Shown here: in pieces, positions 1 to 11,300 of the stretch
How positions within the stretch are numbered: the stretch's first letter is position 1
Layout: every line of letters begins with the position of its first letter
Assembly (NCBI GenBank): GCA_937927965.1
Contig: CALEZA010000122.1
Location: 1 to 23,180, forward strand
Direction: 5' to 3'
Origin: an uncultured Candidatus Planktophila sp.
Lineage (GTDB): Bacteria > Actinomycetota > Actinomycetes > Nanopelagicales > Nanopelagicaceae
DNA: 23,180 bases
Position numbers and translations under genes: made by a program
The notes under the pieces: model-generated
Databases searched by the model: none
What the model was told of the DNA's origin: nothing
Seen by the model: only the letters and a program-made list of their open reading frames with translations

Positions 1-606
1 GTTGTAACGGATTGCCAGAAGGTGTCCCGAAAGTAATCTTCTAGCCGATACCTTGATGATTCCTGTGACTGGATTTGAAGGCGATGCCAAGAGCACAGCT
101 GCAACAACCCTATCCAAGTATTGTGGAGAGGTTTTTCTAGTGAAATCTAAGAAATAGTGTACGGCATAGGAACCTTGAGAATATCCTGCAAGAATAAATT
201 TTGATTTAGGACAGGTACGATAGTAATCAAGATATTTCGTAGTGAGTTCTGAGCCTGACACACTTGTTACTGCAGAGATGTAGTTGCTGGTGAGTGCAAC
301 ATCTGCTGCCTCATATCCTTTGACACCTTCGGGAGTCATCTTGTTTTTCAGTTGAGGGATTTTGTTTAGTTCATCATAGAGAGAGCCCAGTGGTGCACCA
401 AGTAAACTGGCAAATTGACTTGCCCCACCATTTGGATTGCCAAATTTCTCCCCTGAACCACGCATTCCAATAAAAATGTAATCGTTGCAGATGAGTTGAG
501 TACCTGTGAGATCAAACTTGAAAGTTTCGGCCTGCGCTGGCGCGTTCGAAGAGAGCGAAAGTAGTGTGGTTAAGAGCGAAATTGAGAGAATCTTCTTGTG
601 CAACAT
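1..606 (-). CDS. Secreted cutinase-family serine hydrolase, 3' end beyond the window
   Basis: Reading the minus strand from the ATG at 606 gives 202 codons without a stop up to the window edge, so the C-terminus is missing. Residues 1-26 form a signal peptide (basic start, leucine/serine-rich core, AQA before the predicted cut). The mature part has the alpha/beta-hydrolase layout of cutinases (PF01083): an early strand ending in the oxyanion-type segment IFIGMRGSGE (about 44-53) and the nucleophile elbow GYSQG with Ser143. Cys40 and Cys132 sit where cutinases have a conserved disulfide. The catalytic Asp and His would lie in the missing part. Actinobacterial members are secreted esterases or lipases acting on lipid or polyester substrates; the substrate here cannot be told. 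The gene is divergent from guaB1 and has its own leaderless promoter. Family call is firm, exact activity open. Confidence 0.88.
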   Translation of the reverse strand, partial: MLHKKILSISLLTTLLSLSSNAPAQAETFKFDLTGTQLICNDYIFIGMRGSGEKFGNPNGGASQFASLLGAPLGSLYDELNKIPQLKNKMTPEGVKGYEAADVALTSNYISAVTSVSGSELTTKYLDYYRTCPKSKFILAGYSQGSYAVHYFLDFTRKTSPQYLDRVVAAVLLASPSNPVTGIIKVSARRLLSGHLLAIRYN

Positions 607-612
607 TCTTGA

Positions 613-618
613 AGTGTA
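613..618 (-). promoter_or_regulatory. -10 box of a leaderless promoter for the cutinase-like gene
   Basis: On the minus strand TACACT (618 to 613) is followed by exactly six bases and then the ATG at 606. This matches the actinobacterial TANNNT element at -12 to -7, placing the transcript start on the A of the ATG. No convincing Shine-Dalgarno sequence precedes the start. A TTGACC lies further upstream on the same strand but its spacing to this box is wrong for a -35. Confidence 0.55.
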
Positions 619-687
619 TTGAGAGTAATTTCCAAAATGAATAGAGCTCTCGGTCACTCTTTAGATATGACTAGGAAGGTGGTCAAC

Positions 688-719
688 CTGAGCCTGAGGA
701 AGGCTTGAATCTGAGCCTT
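688..719. repeat. Overlapping direct and inverted repeats in the divergent promoter region
   Basis: CTGAGCCT occurs at 688-695 and again at 711-718. Between them AGGCT (701-705) is complementary to AGCCT of both copies, so either AGCCT(691-695)/AGGCT or AAGGCT(700-705)/AGCCTT(714-719) can pair. The block lies between two divergent genes and upstream of both proposed transcript starts, so it would act as DNA, for instance a regulator site, rather than as an mRNA structure. The rest of the 607-771 gap holds nothing else beyond the two promoters. Confidence 0.4.
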
Positions 720-744
720 GCCAGGACATAGACGAGCGTTTTAA

Positions 745-2208
<1,464 letters not shown>

Positions 2209-2210
2209 AT

Positions 2211-2303
2211 TCTCACCAATTAAATTACATCAATGTAGTTAAGGGTTATATACATGGGTGAGATATGCCCTTTTCACCCCATTTCGCTATCGAAATTCTC
2301 ACC
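2211..2303. repeat. Three copies of TCTCACC in the giant-gene promoter region
   Basis: TCTCACC stands at 2211-2217 and 2297-2303 on the plus strand and at 2257-2263 on the minus strand. The second and third copies extend to a perfect 8-bp inverted pair (GGGTGAGA 2256-2263, TCTCACCC 2297-2304). The last copy lies just upstream of the proposed -10 box. This looks like a multi-site operator, but no regulator is identified. No clear terminator for guaB1 is seen in the gap. Confidence 0.4.
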
Positions 2304-2310
2304 CTAAAAC

Positions 2311-2348
2311 TAAAATTTAACCTCGCTGGCTGGTGCAGATAAAGAGGT
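2311..2348 (+). promoter_or_regulatory. Promoter -10 box and ribosome binding site of the giant gene
   Basis: TAAAAT at 2311-2316 fits the TANNNT -10 consensus and would start a leader of about 33 bases. AGAGGT at 2343-2348 is a good Shine-Dalgarno sequence about seven bases before ATG 2356. Unlike guaB1 and the cutinase gene, this gene therefore seems to have a normal leadered mRNA. An alternative upstream pair, TTACAT (2225-2230) with TATATA (2247-2252), 16 bp apart, is also possible. Confidence 0.45.
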
Positions 2349-2355
2349 AATAACA

Positions 2356-5300
2356 ATGAGTTTTGGGCTGAGGCTGCCTTCACGCACTCAGATCTCTCGT
2401 TGGACCGTTTACACCCTCTTCGCCGGACTTTTCATATCTTTTCCCGTTGCAGTCACAGTGGGTAGCGCCCCAGCAGCTGCAGCCTCGACCTACTTCACCA
2501 ATCAATACGATGCAGTCAACTATGGCGGCGGTGGCGGTGGAGATACTTATCGTGGCGCAAACTGTCCAGCAAATTATGTTGTAGTTGGTTTTTCTATTGC
2601 AGGAACTAGCGGCGTAGGAATTTTATGTAGAGCGCTAGAAGCAGATGGCACGATGGCTAATACGCCTCACACAACATCTAACTCCACAAAGTACAACTTA
2701 TATGGAGCTCCAACAACGAATGTTTTCTGTCCTACTGGAAAAGTTGCAACAGGTTTTCGCATTCAAGCCAATGGCTACGCAAATGGCGGTGGACTTCTCT
2801 GCCAGACACTTCCCTCACTTCAAGATAGTGTAGAAATCAGCACGCTCATCGCTGGTGCAGGAACACTAGGAAATGCGCCTTGTAATACAGGAAATGCAGT
2901 AACAGGAGCTTGGGCAGTAACAGGCGCATGGCTTGATCGCGTTGCACCTCGTTGTAGTACTTACAACCTCTTTACTGTGAAATTTGATGCCAATACGGGT
3001 TCTGGTTCGCCCTCTGTTCCATATGTGACTGAGAGTGCTGTTGGCGGTGGCGTGACTCTGGCAACTATCGGCACAATGTCTAAGAATGGCGCGGTTTTTA
3101 CGGGGTGGAATACAGCTGCAGATGGAAGCGGAACCTCATTTGCGCCGGGTGGACCATTTAGCCCAACAAGCCATATCACGCTCTATGCAGAGTGGAGCAC
3201 AGGATGTGTTGCAGGAGTTGGTGTGGGCGGAGCAGCAAGTACAAGCATCTCCGCAACTAAAGGTGGTAACGGCTGTATCGCTATCCGCTATACCAATTCG
3301 AGTAGTCAACTTGTAAAAGAGTTTTTTAACTACACAGGTGAGACTCAAACATTCACAGTGCCCACAGGTGTCACATCTTTAAAGTTTTTTGTAATTGGCG
3401 CAGCTGGTGGAGGTGCTTATTCAGCATCAGGTGTCGGCGGCGGCGGCGGATTTGCTATCGGAAGTGTGGCCGTAAATCCTGGAGATGTATTTGACTTGAT
3501 AGTGGGAGAAGGTGGTGGAGGTGTACTTCCAACACTTTCAGGAGGTTGCTATTACACACCTCGCACATTCGGTGGCGGCGGTAAAGGTGGATCGTGTTTC
3601 TCTCCCCGCGCCAATTCGATGGCATCTGGTGGAGGACGCTCCGCCGTAAGAATTAGCAACGCAAGCGTTGATCTGATCACGGCAGCTGGTGGCGGTGGTG
3701 GAGGGTATGGAGCTACAGGAGGTGGCGCAGGTGGTGGAGAGACTGGAACTGCTGGAACAGGAAGCAATCCAGGTCTAGCTGCATCTGCAACCACTGGTGG
3801 CGCCGGTGGATATTCAATAAATAATTTCCCAGGTTTTGCGGGCTCTCTCTACCAGGGTGGTGATTCTCGTGATGAATCTGGTGGCGGCGGTGGTGGATGT
3901 TACGGCGGCGGCGGTGGTGGCGATAATGGCGCTGGCGGCGGCGGATCTTCATGTCGCAATGCACTCGTTGTCACAGATTGGTACACAGCTGCAGGTAGTG
4001 GTGTAAATCCTGGCGGAATAATCAATGCCGCAGTTGCTGCAAATGGTCCTGCAACTGCTTGTACATCATCATCAACCACAACAGGTGGTTGGACCGTTGT
4101 CACAGTGACTGCAGGAATTAGTTGTTGGTGGGAAGTTCCTGCAGCTGTCGACACAATTGATTATCTCGTTGTCGGCGGCGGCGGTGGCGGCGGATCTAAT
4201 GGTGGATCTGGTGGTGCTGGCGGAGGAACATTCTTCAAGTATCAGCAACCAGTTCGAGTCAATCAAGTAATTCAAATAACGATTGGTACAGGTGGTGCTG
4301 CCAGTTCTGCGACTGCATCGAGCTCTGGTGGAACAGGAAACGCTTCGACCCTGACAATTGAAACTTTCACAGCGACCGCTAATGGCGGTGAAGGTGGAAC
4401 AACTGCAGGTAGGAACAGCTCGAACGCCTGCCCTGCTGGATTTGGCTCTTCGGCTGGAGGTTCCATCTCTGCAGAGAGCGACTCTTTGACGAGTTTGTTT
4501 AGCGGCAGTGGCGGTTATGGTGGTTACGGTTCATTTAATAGTTCGAATGCTGCCTGTAACGGTGGACCTGGCGTCATGAATTCAATTACAACGACGGCAA
4601 AAATGTATGGCGCAGGCGGTGGAGGTGGACGCCTTGGCACAGCCGTTGCAGTGGGTCTAGCTGGTGGTGCAGGCGCAGGAAATGGTGGAGCTGGTACTGG
4701 AGTTTCTGGCACCGCTAATACTGGCGGCGGCGGAGGCGGCGGAGGCGTTGTTAATTCTGCTGGTGGCGCTGGTGGATCTGGAGTTGTTGTCATTCGCTAT
4801 GCAAATGTTGCAACAGTTACCTTTAGTGCAAATGGTGGAACTGGAGCTGCATCCTCCACCACGATTACACAATCAACTCGTGGTGCAAATATCACTCTTG
4901 CATCGCAAGGAACACTTGCCAAGGCAAACTTAAACTTTCTCGGTTGGAATACAGCAGCAGATGGGACTGGAACTTCTTATGCTGCAGGGAGCACATACCT
5001 ACCTCGCGGAAACACCACTCTTTATGCAATCTGGGTTCCTGTTGTTACTTATAACGCAAATGGTGCTACTGGCGGAACAGTCCCATTAAGCGAAACTTTC
5101 ACAGCTGGACAAACTGTTCACACCGCTGTTGCCAATACAGGAAATCTTGTTAAAACAGGAAGTGTCTTTGTTGGTTGGAATACATTGGCAAATCTAAGTG
5201 GTACTTACTATGCAATTAATGACACGCTGACAGTAACTGTAAACACAACACTGTATGCCCATTGGTTAGTTGCTTGTACACCTGTGACTACCTACATCAA

Positions 5301-8300
5301 CGGTGAGCAGATAAATTCATTCTCTTCTGTTGGAAATTGTGGTTACGCAGTTCCAGAAGGGGTCTCCACAATTGATTTCATTGCCGTTGGTGGCGGTGGC
5401 GGTGGCGGATACAACGTCGGTGGAGGCGGTGGCGGAGGTGGCGTTCAGATCCGCAGCAATATTCCAGTAACACCAGGTATGGGTCTGCCAGTAGCAGTCG
5501 GTGCAGGCGGAGCTGCCAGCTCAGTAGGAAGTTCATCTGCTGTTTATGTGGGACAGGATGAATTCATTGCAACAGGTGGTGCAGGTGGTGGCACATGGCC
5601 AGGAATTCAAACTAACTGTGCTCGCGGCGGTAACCCTGCAGGCGGCACTGGTGGTGGAACTGGCGGCGCAGGTGGTGTTGGAGGCTTTGGATCAAATAAC
5701 ACGGGTATCGCTGCATGTAATGGTGGCGCTGGAATTTCAAACTCATTTAGTGGAACTGCAACCATCTATGGCGCGGGTGGCGGTGGCGGTGGCTATGCAG
5801 CAGCGGGTGGTCTAGGCGGAAATGGAGCTGCTAATAGCGGTGCTGGAAATGGTGGAAATGCTGCAGCGGGAACTGCAGGTGTGAATGGACGCGGCGGAGG
5901 TGGTGGCGCAGGCGGTTCAGGAAATGCAGCTGGTGGTGCTGGTGGATCCGGTGTTGTGATTATTAAGTTCGACTTCCTCTCCACGATTACCTACGACAGC
6001 AACACTGCAGTCTCAGGCACTACTGCAGAAACAGTCACCACTCAGTCAATAATCAACGAGACGATGACCGCAGGACTTCAAGGAACTATTTCTAAGCCTG
6101 GCTTTACATTTGTAGGTTGGAACACACAAGCCGATGGCTTAGGAACTGACTATCCAGTGGGATTTGAATTTATCCCACAAGGCCCTGTAAAACTATTTGC
6201 AGAGTGGAACTACACAGTTACATATAACGGCAATGGAAATACATCTGCCTCTAATACTGTTGCCGATTCCGTTACCGTGAAATCATCTCTCTCAACTATC
6301 ACTCTTGATAGTGCAACAGGTCTTGCTCGTACGGGATATCGCCTGACAGGTTGGAATACTCTCGCAAATGGTCTAGGTACCAATTACGCAGTTGGTGCCA
6401 CCAACTGGAAATCAGCGGTTGGAGATATCACTCTCTACGCGCAATGGACCGCAGTAATCGCCTTTAATCTCAATGGAGCCGATACAGGTACAGCTCCAGC
6501 ATCTGTGACTACAACGGGTACCGGAAACGGAACTTTCAATCTTCCTAATCCAACTTCAATTAAGAAAGCAGGACTCTCCTTCGCTGGGTGGAACACAAGT
6601 CCATATGGAACGGGCACATCCTATGCAGGCGGTGCTTCATATACAACGACTGGAAGTGCCACCCTCTATGCACAGTTCAACGCCACTCTGACTTATCTAG
6701 CAAATGGCGCCTCTACGGGATCTGTTCCATCGCAAGTGATAAGCCCTGCCAACGCTAACTCCAACGGCTGTAGGCTTGAAACTGGCTATACCCACTGCCG
6801 AATCTATACATTCCCTACACCTCTGCAGACAGTCAAGAGCGGATTAGTACTCAATCTAGATGCATCCAACACGGCATCAATTGTTGGCACATCTTGGTAT
6901 GACAATTCTTCCAGTGGAATTGTCGCTACTGCAGTTAATTCACCAACCTACGACTCTGTCGAAAAGGCTTGGACACTTAATGGAACCAACCAATACTTCA
7001 ATCTTGGAAATGTACTCAATTTTGCTGGAGCAAATCCCTTCACCATCGAGGTAACTTTCAAACCTAATTCACTTTCAGGTTCACCATATTTGATCTCACG
7101 CCAAAATAATGGAGTCGCAGGAAATTACTTCCTTGGAATCAACAATTCAAAGCTGGCACTACACGCAGAAGCTGCACCATGGACTCCTAGTGTGGGTGCG
7201 ACCACTCTAAGTACCGGAAATAAATATGTGGCAAATGCGGTGTTTGATAGTTCATATGGACTCACCCCTTTCCTTAATGGCGTGCAGGATGGAACAACAC
7301 TCACAAAGGCTTCATTACCAACAAACTCCATCAATGTATTGATTGGAGCACTTCTTTCAAGCAGTGCCGCGACTAATTTCTTTAATGGCAAGATTTATTC
7401 CGTCCGCGTTTATAACAGAGCACTCACTGCAGCAGAGATTGCTCAGAACTACGAAGCAATCACTACACCAGCACCCGCGACCTTTAATCAATCATTTGTA
7501 GTGCCAAGCAATATTCCAGCGGGAGATAAAATCCTCGTTGAAGCTTGGGGTGCAGGTGGTGGCGGTGTTTATCATGCAACTTACGGTTCTTCAGGTGCAG
7601 GTGGTGCAGGTGGTTACTCCAAGACAACTCTTACTGCGACAGGCAATCCAGAGACTCTGACTGTTGTTGTTGGACAAGGCGGAGAAGCATTCGATCTCAC
7701 ACCGCAATATGGTGGCGGAGGCGCAGGTGGCCTTTCTCCTAATGCATATAAAGGCAGCTCCGGTGGAGGTATGTCTGGAATCTTCTCGGGGTCCGATACT
7801 TCAACACCACTCATCATTGTTGGCGGCGGCGGCGGTTCTTCGCCTGGAGGCGCCACCAGTGATGGCGGCGGCGGTGGTGGATCTACCGGTGCAGGAGATG
7901 CAGCCACTTATGCCAACCGCACTGGTCGCGGTGGAACTCTTGTTGCAGGAGGTGCTGCAGCAACTGCCACGACACTTTGTTCTATAGCTCCTACTGCAGG
8001 TCGCTCACAACAAGGTGGCTCTGGTGCAGGACATCCGACCACCAATAATGAAGGTGGTGGAGGTGGCGGTGGTGGTCTCTTCGGTGGAGGCGGAGGACAT
8101 TGCGATGGTCTCCAATCCAACGGAGGCGGCGGTGGTGGATCTGGTTACATCAACTCCACCCGCGTCACATTGATTTCAGGAGCAGTGGGTGCAACAGGAA
8201 TTGTTACGCCAGCAACTGCTCCTGGCGGTCTTTCATCCATCAATTACTCATATTCTCTGGGTAATGGTGGTGATTCAACAGTCGGCGTTGGATTTGGTGG

Positions 8301-11300
8301 AAATGGATATTCAGCAAGCGTCTCTTCCGCTAAAGCTGGCGATGGAATGATTGTTATTCAGTGGCGCGATCCATCTGATTCTTGGATTGCATCTGAGAAT
8401 GTCAACAACTTGGAAAAGCCAGGCTTCCGCTTTACTGGATGGAATACAAAGGCTGATGGAACTGGTACTCACTATGACACTGGTACTGCAATTGAGCGTG
8501 TCACAACAACTCTCTATGCAGAGTGGTCGTATGTCATTCGCTATGACGGAAACACAAATACATCAGGTGTTGCTCCAGCCGATCAGATAGCTCGATCTGC
8601 ATCCTCTCCTGTAACAATCGCAGATAATCCAAATACCTTGGCAAAGACTGGTTACTACTGGGATGGCTGGAATGATCTGGCAAACGGTAAAGGAACCAAC
8701 TACACCGCTACAGCAGACCTGTTAGGCCTTCCAAGTATCTTCATGCGCTTCAAAGCCGCTGATTACAACACTTCAACTAAGGTCTGGGCAGATTCATCTG
8801 GTAATGGAAGAGATTCAATCGCCACGAGAGGCACACCTATAAAGGCATCATCAGGTGCTGATAATGGCCTCTCAAAAGATTTCACCACAATTCAAGGAGC
8901 AACTACCGCTGGAATTAAGTTCAATAACCCAAAGCTTTCGGCATACACCCTCTGTTATGTTGCACGATATGCGGGCAATAATCGCAATCGTATGATTGAT
9001 ACCGCAGCAGAAAACTGGCTATCTGGCTTCTGGAACGATGCTGCGGGCGTAGCTCACCATGGTGGATGGATTACACCATCCTCAACAGTTACAAATGATC
9101 GCTCTTGGCACATCATCTGTGATTCCGGAGATAATCTGCGCGATGGTGGTGTTGCAAAAAATAATGCAACAACGACAATCAAGTACTTACCTGCCAATCT
9201 CTCTGTTAACTATGGCCAATATTCAGGCGGTGGAGAAGCTTCAGACTTTGAAATAGCAGAGCTGGTTGTATTCGACTCATATTTAACGACCACACAAATG
9301 CAACAAGTGGAGAGTTATTTCGCCGATACATACGGATATGTACCGAAGGGAACGACAGCGGGCCTTCCTACTCCGTTCCTTCAGCTTGAGGCTCCAAACT
9401 ATGACGCGGAAAACAAGGTTTGGTTTGACTCATCAGGAAATAATCGAGATGTCTCCGCAGTGCGTGGAGCCCCGACAGTGGTTACTAATGCACCTGGACT
9501 TGGCGCCACTAAGAATGTGACAGCTGTTAAAGGTGGCATTGCTGCAGGTATTACTCTCAACAATCCAACTCTTGCTAATTACACAATGTGTTATGTGGCC
9601 AGATATGCGGGAACCACCCAGCGAAGAATATTCGATGGTTACTCCACCAACTGGCTTAGCGGATTCTTTTCTGGCTCAAATGATGTTGCCTACCATGAAG
9701 GATGGCTCACATCTTCAACTGGAACAACAGGGACCAACTGGACATGGAACTGTGATGCTGGTGCCCTTTTCCGTGCCAAAGGGCTTACGAGAGGCACCAC
9801 TGGTGGGGGGACTACTGCACTTCCTGCAAATGTCACTATCAATAACTTCGGAGGTACAGGACGATCAACAGAAGTCTCTGATTGGGAAGTAGCGGAAGTT
9901 CTCATTTATGACAGCACTTTAACCAGTGCCCAAATACTTCAGCTTGAGGGCTACTTCACATCCAAATACGGCTTCTGGGCACCAACGATTGCATCAAGAC
10001 GCACCACAAACTTCACATCTCCTACTGGAGATCTCACTCTCTATGCACAATGGAATTCCTACATCACATACGATTCCAATACCGCAATCTCTGGAACGGT
10101 TCCCCTTCCTCAGTTGATGGTTGCAGATACACCTGTCGCAATCTCTGCGAATTCGGGAACTCTCGCACGAACAGGTAACTCCTTCTTGGGATGGAACACG
10201 GCTGCCAATGGAGGAGGAACTCTTTACCGTGTGAGTGATTCATACACCCCAACTGCAAATGTGACGCTCTATGCCCAATGGGGATCAAGCGTTACCTTCG
10301 ATTCAAACACCGCGACATCTGGAAATAAGCCGAACACTGTCGTACTCGCTCTTAATGAGACGATGACTTTACCCGCGGGAACTCTTGTGAAGAACGGGTA
10401 CACATTTGCTGGATGGAATACAGCTGCCAATGGTTCTGGTACTCGTTATGACACGGGTACTACTTTCTCAACTCTTCAAAACATCACTCTTTATGCACAG
10501 TGGAATTCTCGCATTCGTTTTGATGTCAACGGGGGTACTGGCTCACCTAGCGTTGACTCGGTTACAGCAACAGGCACAGTCGCAGTAACCCTGGCGACTG
10601 CTGGAACGATGGCACGCACAGGTTTCACTTTCAATGGATGGAATACAGCCTCTAACGGCACGGGCACTCTTTACTCAGCAGGTCTTACTACTTATTCACC
10701 AGCTGGAAACATCACACTCTATGCAAAATGGACTGGCAATCCATATACAGTCACATTTAGTGGCAATGGCAATACAAGTGGTTCTGTTGCAAATAAGTCG
10801 ATCACCGGCGGTACACCATTCGCAATTACTGCAAATGCTTTTGTGCGCACGGGATATACCTTCAATGGTTGGGCGGAAACCAACACAGCAACAACAGCTG
10901 ACTATGCCGATGGATCTACCCAGACTTTCTACGGGAACAAGACTCTTTATGCGCTATGGAAGCCAGATGTGTACACAATTACCTACAATTCAAACGGTCC
11001 TGCACCTACAACTGCAACTTTCTCACAAACCTTTACTACTGGTCAGGTTCCCGCTGCATCTATTTTGACCGCATGGCAGACATTTGCTTCTCAATTAACA
11101 GGTTCTTATAGTTCATTTACATTCTCCAGTTCCAATGGAGGAACAATCACCGTCACTGATAGCGTGAAAGTGGATCAGCTGGCCGTCGCAATTCGTACTA
11201 ATGCTTCAGCGGCTGTGACTATCGGAAGCAATACTTGGACTTTCACTCCTGGTGCTCTCATTGAATTTGGTAATGCTGGCTATCAAGCTTGTACAAATCC

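Noticed and set aside
3552..8120. Long proline-rich open frames on the minus strand opposite the glycine-rich blocks
   Set aside because: They are the complement of GGN runs (CCN reads as proline), lack ribosome sites and lie fully inside the giant gene.
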